A DNA stretch of 64,000 nt from Pseudoips prasinana (GCA_951640165.1 OX621260.1:15022001-15086000); one strand, 5' to 3'; shown: positions 44,101 through 53,551, counted from the stretch's first letter. The notes: a model not told the origin generated them from the sequence alone. Program-made: numbers and translations.

Positions 44101-44649
44101 CGGGGGTTCGGGTCACCAGTTCCAAATTGCCCCACTCTCAGCTCATTACCGAATCGTTTGCCCAGCTTCGCGTTAAAGTCCCCCATGACCACAGTGAAAT
44201 AGGAGTTAGAGGTATGTATGGCTCTGGATATGTCCTCATACATAACCTCGACTTCATCGTCGGAGTGTGTCAAAGTGGGTGCGTATACCTGTATAACCTT
44301 CAACGAATACCGCTTGGTGATTCTGAGTATAAGGTACGCAACCCTCGTCGACACACTCTCGATTTTCACTAGGTTGTACACGAGGGACTTGTGGACTATG
44401 AACCCGACACCACCTTGGGATATTTGGTCACCCTCCCGGTAATAGAGCAGGTTTCCGGATTTCAGTATTATCGAGTCCTCCCCCTCTCTTCGGACTTCAG
44501 ATAATCCTACAATATCCCAATGTAACCTGCTCAATTCTTCCTCCAGTTCGGTTATCTTCTCGTCGGACCGCAGTGTACGTGTGTTATATGTTGCCAGGGC
44601 CAGAGGTCGTCGGTGTTGGTAACGCGGAATCTGCCGGGGATTCTTAGCA
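41186..44649 (-). CDS. RTE endonuclease-reverse transcriptase, insertion-split
   Basis: Minus strand, about 960 codons once the insertion is disregarded. Endonuclease blocks: A-T-Y-N-T-R-T-L near the start, V-G-L-S-E-V-R-R near 44490, V-M-G-D-F-N-A-K-L near 44180, G-S-D-H-R-L-V near 43895. Reverse transcriptase blocks: N-K-A-P-G-D-D-G near 42620, F-V-D-Y-E-K-A-F-D-S near 42240, G-V-R-Q-G-D-V-I-S-P near 42070, R-F-A-D-D-I-V-V-M near 41945. The RTE C-terminal box W-A-G-H-I-A-R-R and R-P-P-T-R-W-T-D-D precede the stop at 41186. Frame and catalytic residues are conserved on both sides of the insertion. No initiator ATG is seen. Confidence 0.82.
42728..43294 (+). mobile_element. Poly(A) retroposon inserted in the RTE ORF
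   Basis: A GC-rich 567-bp unit ending in 24 A (43271-43294), flanked by GTCGTGCTCTGGG at 42715-42727 and 43295-43307. It contains a strong hairpin at 42797-42846. A 66-codon frame (43018-43215) ends L-A-R-V-S-P-T. It may be the 3' end of an R1-type LINE or a SINE; I cannot decide. The exact 13-bp duplication and clean A tail indicate recent arrival. Confidence 0.8.
42797..42846. repeat. Strong hairpin in the inserted retroposon
   Basis: Outer arms CGGCGCCGATGAA / TTCATCGGCGCCG (13 bp) and inner arms GGATATT / AATATCC with a 6-base loop. This could be a 3' RNA structure recognised by a reverse transcriptase. Confidence 0.75.
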
Positions 44650-44669
44650 CCCCCCCCCCCCCCCCCCCC
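44650..44669. repeat. 20-base C tract between two LINEs
   Basis: Uninterrupted C run forming the junction between the 5' ends of the minus-strand RTE and the plus-strand Jockey-type element. The length may vary by assembly or sequencing error. Confidence 0.85.
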
Positions 44670-44712
44670 GACTACTCTCCATAAAATGACCAACAAAGCA
44701 AAGTAGAATAAG

Positions 44713-45546
44713 GTGAAACAACGGCTGCACTTTCTCCCGCTCAAAGTGCACCTCACCAACATCAGAGGGTTGCACTCCAATCTCGATCCGGTCCACCACC
44801 ACCTTGAGACCGAGAAGCCGCACCTGTTTTTCCTAACGGAGACGAAGATAACAACCCCGTCGGACGTGGCGTACCTCAACTACCCGGGCTATTCTCTAGA
44901 ACACAAGTTCAAGAAGCAGGCTGGGGTCTGTGTGTACGTCCGCGATGACATTTGTTGTCGTCGTTTCCGTTGCTTTGAGAAGTCGGGTTTTTCTGCCATA
45001 TGGCTACTTGTGGATACTGGCGTGGAAAAACTCCTATATATCGGCGTATACCGATCGCACAGCGGTGACCAGGAGACAACAGCGTTGTTTAATTCCCTCG
45101 TGGAGTCGACTGACATAGCCCAGCAACGGTACCCAACGGCGAAGCTCATTTTTTTGGGGGACTTCAACGCCCACCATAAAGAGTGGTTGTTCCCGTACCA
45201 GAAAACTGACCATGCCGGGTTAGAGGCGCGCAAATTTGCGATTACGCTAGATCTGACCCAGCTGGTGAATGTGGCAACGAGGGTACCGGATATTGACACG
45301 CATACACCCAATTGCTTGGACCTTCTGCTGACAACTGATCCGGGCAGTCATTCAGTATCGGTCTCAGCCCCGCTGGGAACGTCTGACCACTGCCTGGTGA
45401 AGTCTGTGTTGACCTGCTCTCCTCCAGATAAGAGCCCTAGAGGCACGAGGCGAGTGTGGCGATACGAGTCAGCAGATTGGGATGAGATGCGGCACTTTTT
45501 TGCGTCTTATCCCTGGCGGCAAATGTGCTTCTCCTCGGGTGACTGA
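44713..45546 (+). CDS. LINE APE-type endonuclease
   Basis: 277 codons. Motifs in order: L-T-N-I-R-G-L-H-S-N (residues 14-23), L-F-F-L-T-E-T-K-I with the metal-binding E (about 37-45), A-G-V-C-V-Y-V-R, I-F-L-G-D-F-N-A-H-H (about 145-154) and L-G-T-S-D-H-C-L-V (about 222-230). All catalytic positions of the exonuclease III-like fold look present. It would nick target DNA to prime reverse transcription. The frame then runs out after W-R-Q-M-C-F-S-S-G-D while the next frame carries on. Confidence 0.85.
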   Translation: MKQRLHFLPLKVHLTNIRGLHSNLDPVHHHLETEKPHLFFLTETKITTPSDVAYLNYPGYSLEHKFKKQAGVCVYVRDDICCRRFRCFEKSGFSAIWLLVDTGVEKLLYIGVYRSHSGDQETTALFNSLVESTDIAQQRYPTAKLIFLGDFNAHHKEWLFPYQKTDHAGLEARKFAITLDLTQLVNVATRVPDIDTHTPNCLDLLLTTDPGSHSVSVSAPLGTSDHCLVKSVLTCSPPDKSPRGTRRVWRYESADWDEMRHFFASYPWRQMCFSSGD

Positions 45547-47608
45547 TGAGATTGCGGACGTGATTCGGCAGGGGATGGAGTATTTTATTCCATTCTCCGA
45601 CATCCCGCTCGGTCACAAATCCCGGCCCTGGTACAATTCAGAATGCGCCCACACTGAGGCCCGTAAAGAATCTGCTTACCAAGCCTGGATCAAGGCCCGC
45701 GATCGAAAGGCTAAGGCGCGTAGAGTTCGCGCGAGGAAGAGAGCCTTCAATTCTGCCGCTAAGTCCTGCAAGCGGGTTTTACGTAGGGCACGTTTCGATC
45801 ATGTTGGACGTATCGGGGCCAAACTGGCATCGCACCCTCCGGGTAGTAAGCAGTTTTGGTCCCTGTCGAAAGTGGTTGAAACGAATTTCTGTCGACCCAC
45901 TTTGCCTCCAATGCTGAAACCTGATGGTTCGCTGGCTCATTCTGCAAGAGAAAAAGCAAATTTATTTGCATCTCTCTTTGCAAGCAATTCGCGTCTGGAC
46001 GCTGGCTCCAAGCAACCACCAACTTTACCTCGTTGTGACTCTTCGATGCCGGAGATCGCAGTACACAATAAAGAGGTCCGTAGAGTATTGTGCAGTCTAG
46101 ACGTGAATAAGGCCAGTGGACCCGACGGCATTCCAGCAAGAGTGTTAAGGCAATGTGCACCTGAACTGTCTCCTGTGTTGACACGCCTGTACCGCCTCTC
46201 TCTTGTAAAAAGAACAGTGCCTAAATCATGGAAGCTAGCAAATGTGCAACCGGTGCCCAAAAAGGGAGACCGTGCTGACCCTGCACATTACCGTCCGATC
46301 GCCATTACCTCCATCCTATGCAAGGTTATGGAAAAGGTTCTGAACAGTAAGCTGCTAACCTACCTTGAAGACAATGATCTCCTCAGTGACCGTCAATATG
46401 GCTTTCGCCGGGGACGGTCAACTGGCGATCTTCTTGTGTATGTCACGCACTGCTGGGGCGAAGCCATCGAGAGACACGGCGAAGCACTTGCCGTGTCGCT
46501 CGATATCTCGAAGGTTTTTGACAGGGTCTGGCACGCAGGTCTGCTCAGCAAGCTTCCTGCTTATGGCATCCCAGCTGGTTTTTGTAGCTGGATATCAGAC
46601 TTCCTGAGTGAGCGGTCGATCCTAGTGGTCGTTGACGGCTGCTCCTCTGACCTCATGGCTATTGATGCCGGAGTTCCTCAGGGGTCGGTTCTCTCTGCAA
46701 CTCTTTTCCTGCTGCACATCAATGACCTACTTCAGCCTGGTCTTGTTGGGTACGCAGATGACAGTACGGTTTCAGAGAGATACTTGTCCAGCGCAACAAC
46801 CAGAGGGGTTGAAGTTCGTTCCTTGAGAGAGGCCATGGTAGAGCGGACAAATTTGACCTTAAGCGTTGTCTCCCAGTGGGGAGATGACAATCTGGTCACT
46901 TTTAACGCCACCAAAACACAGGCGTGTCTTTTTACCGCTAAAAGGAGTATTTTTGATCAAACTCCTACTTTTCGGGGTACATCTGTACCTGTGACTGAAC
47001 GGCTCGAGCTCCTAGGCATGGAGTTGACATCCAGTCTCAACTTCGGCGCCACCATCGAGCACAAAGCCCAAACTGCGGCCAAAAAGCTGGGCATCCTAAA
47101 TAAGGTGAAGCGATACTTCAAGCCTGGACAGCTTTTAACCCTTTACAAAGCACAAGTCCGATCCTGCATGGAGTATTGTAGCCACCTTTGGGATGGCTCA
47201 GCTAAATATCAGCTTGCTGCGCTTGACTCGGTGGAACGCAGGGCTAAGAGGCTCATTGGTGACGTAAAACTGATGGATGCCAAGCTACATAGCTTGGCTG
47301 ATCGTCGTAAGGTTGCCTGCTTGTCGGTCTTCTACAGATTGTACTTCGGTGAGTGTGCCCAAGAACTCCACGACCTCATCCCACCGGCCCCCTTCTACCA
47401 TCGGACATCCAGACGCACTGCATCTTACCATCCTTACCTTGTAGCTATTCCACCAATTCGCACTAAGCGTTTCCAAACGTCTTTTATAATGCGCACAGCA
47501 AAAGAGTGGAACTCACTGCCTGCGTCGGTGTTTCCAAAAGCTTATAACCCTAATCTCTTCAAAGTTAGAGTGAACAGGCTCCTTCTGGGTAAGCTCGCTC
47601 CATCGTAG
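45482..47608 (+). CDS. LINE reverse transcriptase
   Basis: 708 codons, of which real homology starts near residue 20 (R-V-T-D-E-I-A-D-V). Blocks: V-N-K-A-S-G-P-D-G-I-P near 46110, H-Y-R-P-I-A-I-T-S near 46290, Y-G-F-R-R-G-R-S-T near 46400, S-L-D-I-S-K-V-F-D-R-V near 46500 (V where A is usual), G-V-P-Q-G-S-V-L near 46672 and catalytic G-Y-A-D-D-S near 46750. The thumb has L-G-M-E-L-T, and the C-terminus W-N-S-L-P-A-S-V-F near 47510. Catalytic aspartates are intact. Confidence 0.88.
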   Translation: MRCGTFLRLIPGGKCASPRVTDEIADVIRQGMEYFIPFSDIPLGHKSRPWYNSECAHTEARKESAYQAWIKARDRKAKARRVRARKRAFNSAAKSCKRVLRRARFDHVGRIGAKLASHPPGSKQFWSLSKVVETNFCRPTLPPMLKPDGSLAHSAREKANLFASLFASNSRLDAGSKQPPTLPRCDSSMPEIAVHNKEVRRVLCSLDVNKASGPDGIPARVLRQCAPELSPVLTRLYRLSLVKRTVPKSWKLANVQPVPKKGDRADPAHYRPIAITSILCKVMEKVLNSKLLTYLEDNDLLSDRQYGFRRGRSTGDLLVYVTHCWGEAIERHGEALAVSLDISKVFDRVWHAGLLSKLPAYGIPAGFCSWISDFLSERSILVVVDGCSSDLMAIDAGVPQGSVLSATLFLLHINDLLQPGLVGYADDSTVSERYLSSATTRGVEVRSLREAMVERTNLTLSVVSQWGDDNLVTFNATKTQACLFTAKRSIFDQTPTFRGTSVPVTERLELLGMELTSSLNFGATIEHKAQTAAKKLGILNKVKRYFKPGQLLTLYKAQVRSCMEYCSHLWDGSAKYQLAALDSVERRAKRLIGDVKLMDAKLHSLADRRKVACLSVFYRLYFGECAQELHDLIPPAPFYHRTSRRTASYHPYLVAIPPIRTKRFQTSFIMRTAKEWNSLPASVFPKAYNPNLFKVRVNRLLLGKLAPS

Positions 47609-47757
47609 ACTTTGTCTTTGTCATCTCTGACATAGACTAGAGTCAAGAGCAAACTCATAAAAAATAAAAAAAAAAAAAAAAAAAACCTAAATAACATTAC
47701 AATGTATTTTGGTCTGTAAGTGGTTCTGTACAACTATATTCTGGAAATAAAGTGAAT

Positions 47758-47764
<7 letters not shown>

Positions 47765-47789
<25 letters not shown>
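47765..47789. repeat. TA microsatellite
   Basis: About 12 TA units shortly after the A tail of the Jockey-type LINE. Confidence 0.85.
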
Positions 47790-47953
47790 TCATGGCCCAT
47801 GTTCTGTGAAAATGCAATTGATTTAGATATGATGGGACTGACATACGCTATGCATAAAACTCCCTTTAAATAAAAAAATAAAAAAAAATAAACTAAAATA
47901 TTTTTTGTTTAAGTTACTTAACGGTCGGTGAGTATTGTTAATGAGAACTAGTT

Positions 47954-48238
47954 TTTAGGGTTCCGTACCCAAAGGGTAAAACGGGACCCTATTACTAAGA
48001 CTTCACTGTCTGTCTGTCTGTCCGTCTGTCAACAGGCTGTATCTCATGAACCGTGATAGTTAGACTGTTGAAATTTTCACTGATGATGTATTTTTGTTGC
48101 CGCTATAACAAGAAACAAAATAAAATAATTATTTAAAGGGGCTCCCATACAACAAACGTGAATTTTTCTGCTCGTTTTATAGATAATGGTACGGAACCCT
48201 TCGTCTGCGAATCCGACTCGCACTTGGCCGGCTTTTTT
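47954..48238 (+). repeat. Interspersed repeat J, complete-looking copy
   Basis: TAGGGTTCCGTACCCAAAGG at the left, CTGTCTGTCTGTCCGTCTGT inside, and ACTCGCACTTGGCCGGCTTT at the right. The same unit is inverted at 51398-51674, and a diverged copy lies at 48545-49092. Its class is unclear to me; it is a common lepidopteran type. Confidence 0.7.
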
Positions 48239-48354
48239 AATTACTTTGTACTATGAATAATGCTGTTTATATTTAAAGATCGTGAACAGTAGATTGTTAT
48301 GAAATTACAATAATGCAGTAACAATGCATGGGTGTATATCGTGGATAATTATTC

Positions 48355-48457
48355 AATACCGCCTAACTAAAAATGTTTGCTAAGGTATAATGATCCTAAT
48401 TTCGTCATAACATAAGAATTAAAAATGTGTAGCAAACATTTTTAAATACGCGGTATT
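48355..48457. repeat. Small foldback, about 27-bp arms
   Basis: AATACCGCCTAACTAAAAAT at the left pairs with ATTTTTAAATACGCGGTATT at the right, with mismatches in the middle. About 100 bp overall, between two family J repeats. Confidence 0.55.
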
Positions 48458-48544
48458 TGAGTACCTAGCACCGAATAACACAAGTCAATTCCTTGACTGT
48501 AACGATGTGGTCGTAGCAAAAACTAATTGTGTGTGGTATATGTT

Positions 48545-49092
48545 TTTAGGGTTCCGTAGCCAAATGGCAAAAAAGGGAACCCTTATAGATTCGTCATGTC
48601 TGTCTGTCTGTCCGTCCGTATGCCACTTTTTTCCCAAACTATAAGAGCTGTACTGTTTAAACTTGCCAAGTAGATTTATTCTGTGAACCGCATTAAGATT
48701 TTCATACAAAAATAGAAAAAAAAATAAAAATACATAGAACTGAAACTCATTTTTTTTAACTCATACATGTGGTGTATCTATGGATAGCTCTTCAAAAATA
48801 ATATTGAGTTGTAATACCATTTTTTTAAACTGGATAGTTTGCGCAAGAAACACTCCCAAAGTGGTAAAATGAGTGCCCCCCCCCCCCCCCCCCGTAACTT
48901 CTAAAATAAATGATGTACATTACCATGCAAACTAACAACGAAAATTGGTTTGAACGAGATCTAGTAAGTAGTTTTTTTTTTAATACGTCATAAATCGTAA
49001 ACCGCAATTTAGCTTTCATTTAATCAACTAAAATACTTACTGCTACGGCACCCTTCGTGGGCGAGTCCGACTCTCACTTGGCCGCTTTTTTT
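48545..49092 (+). repeat. Interspersed repeat J, diverged long copy
   Basis: Starts TAGGGTTCCGTAGCCAAATG and ends GAGTCCGACTCTCACTTGGC. The middle is longer than in the 47954 copy and includes an 18-base C tract at 48876-48893. Confidence 0.6.
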
Positions 49093-49309
49093 TGTTGTAT
49101 TAAAAGAAAAATATTACAGATTGTTACAAATAGCACTAAAACACCATTAAGGTTTGTACTCATTCTACACAGTCATCAGCATCACCATATTTACATTATT
49201 GTTTTCTTGTCAAAAACCCTAAACAATGATATTACGATACTTTAACTATAAAGACTTAAACTAACTAAAAACTTAAAGTATAAATTTATTTATAATAAGT
49301 ATAAATTGA

Positions 49310-49562
49310 CAGGCCTGTTGGCGTGGTTGGCAAATACTTGATTTTCACGCCGGACGTTGAAGGCTCGATTCCCACCCACGACAGATATTTGTGCACATGA
49401 ACATGTCTGTTTGTCCTGAGTCTGGGTGTAATTATCTATATAAGTATGTATTTACAAAAGAAGAGTATTGTATGTAGTATTTCAGTCATCTGGTTTCCAT
49501 AGTACCAGCTCTGCTTGGTTTGGGATCAGATGGCCGTGTGTAAATAATGTCCCAGGATATTA
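49310..49562 (+). mobile_element. tRNA-derived SINE, family A, full copy
   Basis: Head GTTGGCGTGGTTGGCAAATA, B box GGCTCGATTCCC, body ACATGTCTGTTTGTCCTGAG, tail GATGGCCGTGTGTAAATAAT followed by GTCCCAGGATATTATTAT. The best plus-strand reference for the family. Confidence 0.8.
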
Positions 49563-49573
49563 TTATATTATTA

Positions 49574-49811
49574 TCTATACATATAATAAAATCGTAGAAA
49601 AGTCAAAACTGTACATTGAATATTTTTTTAAAAATGTATGTCCGGACTAAACTCAAAAAGTACTGCATGGATTTACTTCAAGTTTTGCGTAAATATTACT
49701 AAGAGGTCGGGTCAACATATAGGCTACATATTATCACACTATCAGCTTCGTGGGAAGAGCTGTGATAATTTATAAAAGTTTAACGCGGGTGAAACCGCGG
49801 GGCACAGCTAT
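49574..49811 (+). mobile_element. Helitron family 1, internally deleted
   Basis: Starts TCTATACATATAATAAAATC right after the SINE tail and ends GCGGGTGAAACCGCGG then GCACAGCTAT. The central GATATCGAAGCC segment is missing. Confidence 0.72.
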
Positions 49812-50167
49812 TATTATTATAAATCGAACTATTACGTAATAAATTCTAAAATCCTGAGTTTAATATTTGCAAAATCCAGCCAGCAAATGAAATACTCGAG
49901 ACATGTTCGAACCTGACGACTTTAAAGTCGACAGGTTCAACTGTGTCGCTTATTTTCGCTCTGCATTTCGAGCCAATTCGCACACTAATTGTAAAATTAC
50001 TTACTACCAAAAATGCCATTTCCTCAAAAATGCCCTCTACTAGAAATGGTCAAAGTTTAGTTGGTTCTGCGAAGTATCAGGTGTAGTGTCCTTTTTTGAC
50101 TAAATTACTATATATATATATATAATAAGAAGACTAGTTTACAAAATATACATACATAAATAGACTC
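49812..50167. other. No gene; imperfect palindrome
   Basis: GAACCTGACGACTTTAAAGT continuing to CAGGTTC (49909-49938) is a 30-bp near-palindrome. A TA run lies at 50109-50125. Otherwise unremarkable. Confidence 0.4.
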
Positions 50168-50580
50168 ACGCCTGTTTCCCAGAGGGGTAGGCAGAGACAA
50201 CGGATTTCCATTTGTCACAATCTTTGCACACCTCTTTTGCCTCGATTACTGTCATTATATTCTTCATACATGCTCGCCGGTTTAGGGTACTTCAGATCTG
50301 CTCTTTCTTGAGAACGTCTCCGATTTGGTTAGAGAATGTTCTACGAGGTCTTCCCCTTCTTTTGTCAATCTTCTTTCATTTAACCTTTCTAAATACCAAA
50401 CCATGTCAGCATACCTTTTTCTATCTTAGTGACTACATCCTCTTTCACACCACAACGCACTCTTACATCAGTATTTCGTATTATGTCTCTCAAAGTCACA
50501 CCACACATACTTCCGAGAGCTATCATTTCCACTGCATTTATTCTACTTTCATTCTTTTGATGGTTAGGTTCTCAAACAGT
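50168..50580 (-). pseudogene. LINE reverse transcriptase C-terminal region
   Basis: Minus frames read R-R-G-R-P-R-R-T-F-S-N-Q-I-G-D-V near 50345, R-R-A-C-M-K-N-I-M near 50275 and K-W-K-S-V-V-S-A-Y-P-S-G-K near 50200. These match plus-strand 53552-53765. Upstream codons are heavily interrupted. Confidence 0.6.
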
Positions 50581-50657
50581 TAAAAAAATCTCAGAATCGT
50601 CTTATGATTTTTTCATCTGGCAACCCTCAACGTGTCGCTTATTTTAGTCGTTCGATG

Positions 50658-50918
50658 CGTGTAAATAAAGTGCGTTAATATAATCATACGTATTAGAGAG
50701 AGATGTAATTCATTTAGAGGTGTTCAAGACAATATCACTTTTCTTTTAAGAATAAATTACCACAACATTTATTTATTTGAAATAAAAAAATAAATAACTA
50801 TAAATAAATGTTGTCGTAATTTATTCTTAAAAGAAAAGCGATATTGTCTTGGACACCTCTAAATGAATTACACCTCTCTCTAATACGTATGATTATATTA
50901 ACGCACTTTATTTACACG
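50658..50918. mobile_element. Large foldback element, about 118-bp arms
   Basis: The left arm from CGTGTAAATAAAGTGCGTTA and its near-perfect inverse ending TAACGCACTTTATTTACACG differ at only about four positions over 118 bp. The AT-rich loop is about 25 bp. No coding capacity. High arm identity suggests a recent foldback insertion or an inverted duplication. Confidence 0.85.
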
Positions 50919-50919
50919 G

Positions 50920-50989
<70 letters not shown>
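50920..50989. repeat. 70-bp TA microsatellite
   Basis: About 35 uninterrupted TA units starting directly at the right end of the foldback. Confidence 0.92.
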
Positions 50990-50991
<2 letters not shown>

Positions 50992-51276
50992 TGCTGTTGG
51001 TACCTTATTTTTATTTGTACCATATCTCAATTTTGTTATGCAATATCTCTACGTAATGCAACCTCCACCTTAAGGTTGACTGGGAGAAAATGCCTTCGGC
51101 ATTAATTTATTAAATTATTTTAATCTAATCAAAACCCATGGTGTTCTACCCATTACAATAATTAAAGATAATTATTACAATAATGATTTTCAATATTAAT
51201 TTGTAAAGAAAAATATTGCTTTTAAAACACAATCATACATAAAAATAAATAAATAGATCATTCTTTTATATCATTA

Positions 51277-51390
51277 TGCCAGCACATCCAGCTACCCCCG
51301 TCTGTCAAATTTCTTTTATCACACAAAAGCATAAGGTTCACTTTCAACTGGGAAAATTTTACAGTTTGGGGTAGCTTTATGTGATGATGT
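51277..51390 (-). mobile_element. 135-bp-type MITE, diverged minus copy
   Basis: GCCAGCACATCCAGCTACCC and TGGGGTAGCTTTATGTGATG are the ends. The interior (AAGCATAAGGTTCACTTTCA) is inverted relative to 26328, so the copy lies in the other orientation. The right end has several mismatches. Confidence 0.65.
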
Positions 51391-51397
51391 TTAAATA

Positions 51398-51674
51398 AAA
51401 AACCGGCTAAGTGCGAGTTGGTCTCGCGCACGAAGGGTTCCGTACCATTATTTATAAAACGTTTGTTGTATGGGAGCCCCCTTTAATATTTATTTTATTT
51501 TGTTTTTTAGTATTTTTTGTTATAGCAGCAACAGAAATACATATCATCTGTGAAAATTTAAACTGTCTAACTATCACGGTTCATGAGATACAGCCTAGTG
51601 ACAGACGGACAGACAGACAGCGAAGTCTTAGTAATAGGGTCCCATTTTACCCTTTGGGTACGGAACCCAAAAAA
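51398..51674 (-). repeat. Interspersed repeat J, minus copy
   Basis: Reverse complement of 47954-48238 from AACCGGCTAAGTGCGAGTTG to CCCTTTGGGTACGGAACCC, including CGGTTCATGAGATACAGCC. It follows the MITE at 51277 by a few bases. Confidence 0.7.
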
Positions 51675-51903
51675 TAAAAATAAAATCGCCAACAACGAGT
51701 TGTATTGTATGTTGGAGTTTATTTGCGTAAGTATATCCTAAGTAATCATCACACAAAACGATAGGGGTAATCGATGGTCTCAAATAACAAACTGGCCAGC
51801 TTCTCACAATAACAGAGAACAATGGAGCATGTGAAGCCAAACAATTGTGATCCCGAACCAAGAGCGAACCGATTTCATACCAATTAAGGCACTGACAACA
51901 GTC

Positions 51904-51948
51904 AAATTCGTTTATTCTCGCAAAAAACTTGCGAGAATAAACGAATTT
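51904..51948. repeat. Perfect 20-bp-arm hairpin
   Basis: AAATTCGTTTATTCTCGCAA and its exact inverse around a 5-base spacer. The surrounding 51675-52015 has no gene. Confidence 0.8.
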
Positions 51949-52014
51949 CAAAATCCAATGTCAATCAATTTTATCTAGTTAAAGCACGGAGTTATTTAGT
52001 TTTGACTGGTCTGT

Positions 52015-52085
52015 TGTTTGAGTGGTCAGTGACCCTGACTGCTAAGCCAGAGGGTGTGCGTTCGATTCCCACCAAAAAAAATCTT
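52015..52085 (+). repeat. tRNA-like SINE head
   Basis: GTTTGAGTGGTCAGTGACC resembles an A-box arm and GTGCGTTCGATTCCCACC a B-box arm, followed by an A run. Probably a truncated SINE and not a functional tRNA, as no acceptor stem pairs. Confidence 0.5.
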
Positions 52086-52108
52086 TGTATAATATTTTTT
52101 TATAATTA

Positions 52109-52428
52109 CTAGCTGTGCCCCGCGGTTTACCCGCATTAAACTGTACATATTATCACAGCTCCTCCCCCGTTCGTTATAGCGTGATAATATTTAGCCTATG
52201 TGTTGACTCGACCTCTTAGTACTATTCATACCAAATTTTAAGTAAATCCATGCAGTACTTTTTGAGTTTAGCCCGGACATACATATAGACAAACAAACAA
52301 AGACACAAAAATTCTAAAAACTATATGTTTGGTTTCGACATTGATTGTAGATCACGCCCCAAGTAGGTATCCTTTTTAAAACATATTCAATGTACAGTTT
52401 TGACTCTCCTACGATTTTATTATATGTA
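52109..52428 (-). mobile_element. Helitron family 1, minus copy
   Basis: Left end CTAGCTGTGCCCCGCGG on plus is the terminal CTAG and hairpin; the right end CTACGATTTTATTATATGTA is the 5' end. Full length, about 320 bp. Confidence 0.76.
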
Positions 52429-52960
52429 GGGTAAGGAAAGGTATATCGGTGATATAAGTAATTTGGTGATAGTTTTTGAACCGAATACCACACAGTTCCC
52501 TATGCAAGCAGATTCAAGAGATAGAGCTATCCAGTCGGTACAAGTGTGAAGAGGATATATATACATCACGCGCTTCGCTGCATTGTCCCTGCATTTAGTA
52601 AACAAACTTTTTTGAAATTTGTGCATCAGTGGCGCCATTTTTGAGAGAAGGTGGGCTGCGTTTACTTATTTCCTTAAAATTTATGAATTTAATTGGTGTT
52701 TCAGTGTTAAAGATTACTAAAATGTTTCATAAAACTAATGATTATTAAAAAAAACTTGAAGGAAAGTCGTGAATCATTCCTGGTAATTTTTTATTCCTTA
52801 AGTTGTGACCGATGTTTCTTAGTATTTTTGTCAAAATGTTGGATACGTTTTTGAGAGGCTAACTTGAGACCTATTTTGTGCTTGTATTAAAAATAAATAT
52901 GAAAAGCCTAATATAGAGTTTGAAGGGTTTTGTTTTGAAGAATGCACAATAATTTAGGTA
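52429..52960. other. No gene recognised
   Basis: Unique-looking AT-rich sequence. The longest minus frame (52420-52638, 72 codons) has no known motif. Confidence 0.35.
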
Positions 52961-53083
52961 CAGACGCCAGCACATCAAGCTACCCCAATCTGTCAAATTT
53001 CCCCAATTGAAAGTGAACCTTATGCTTTTGTGATAAAGTTGAAAAGAAATTTGACAGATTGGGGTAGCTCTATGTGCTGGCGT
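52961..53083 (+). mobile_element. 135-bp-type MITE, right end lost
   Basis: Starts CAGACGCCAGCACATCAAGC after TA at 52959-52960 and runs to GTGCTGGCG, where a T run replaces the last bases. A second right half of the same family is at 53189-53237, ending GGCGTCTG before TA. Confidence 0.75.
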
Positions 53084-53188
53084 TTTTTTGTTTTTTTTTT
53101 TTTTAATTATATTATACACAGACATAACAATTTTACAATTAACACTATATCCTCGCCAAACTCTGTACAAACATAACTTAATAATAAA

Positions 53189-53237
53189 TCTATAAAAGAG
53201 ATTTGACAGATTAGGATAGCTGGTGTGCTGGCGTCTG
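53189..53237 (+). mobile_element. MITE right-half fragment
   Basis: TCTATAAAAGAGATTTGACA to GTGCTGGCGTCTG, with TA following at 53238-53239. It may be the displaced end of the 52961 copy separated by a T-rich insertion, or a separate copy. Confidence 0.6.
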
Positions 53238-53551
53238 TACATTCGAAATAGGTATCATAATCTTAACTTTAACATATTTTAACTTTACATAATAAATATT
53301 AAAATTTAAGTAGATGGCCTCGTCTGTCTGTTATGTCTATCTTATCAGTTAAAACACATACATATAGTCTCGTGTCCTTACATAAATAACAAATTTTAAT
53401 GGTCAACTCATAGCTAGTAATAAATTACTACCTATGACTTTACCATAGCTTGATAATCGCAGTATTCCAAATAAATTCCAGTAAGTAAAGCATGGCTCCC
53501 TGTGTCACTTCACAAACATACCTATATTTGACGATCATGAAGCACAAGGGA

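Larger units (their letters stand above)
41168..44649 (-). mobile_element. RTE-clade LINE, frame open except for one insertion
   Basis: Minus-strand element with a CATCATCAT (GAT) 3' tail at 41169-41182 and one ORF for endonuclease plus reverse transcriptase. A 567-bp poly(A) retroposon (42728-43294, 13-bp target duplication) interrupts it. The 5' end stops at a C tract (44650-44669), inside or just before the N-terminus. By comparison, 54270-54500 carries the matching 5' end of another copy. Likely one of the youngest LINEs in the window. Confidence 0.85.
44670..47685 (+). mobile_element. Nearly intact Jockey-superfamily LINE
   Basis: A 3.0-kb plus-strand element from the endonuclease start to an A tail at 47656-47685. 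Two long overlapping frames (44713-45546 and 45482-47608) join into one protein by a single shift near 45530. No ORF1 is present, so it is 5' truncated or of a type lacking it. Codon use is GC-rich relative to the surroundings. Likely very recent. Confidence 0.85.

Noticed and set aside
50844..51056. Tyr/Ile-rich 70-codon frame
   Set aside because: Mostly translation of the TA microsatellite.
52015..52085. Functional tRNA gene
   Set aside because: No pairing acceptor stem and an A run follows directly; more likely a SINE fragment.
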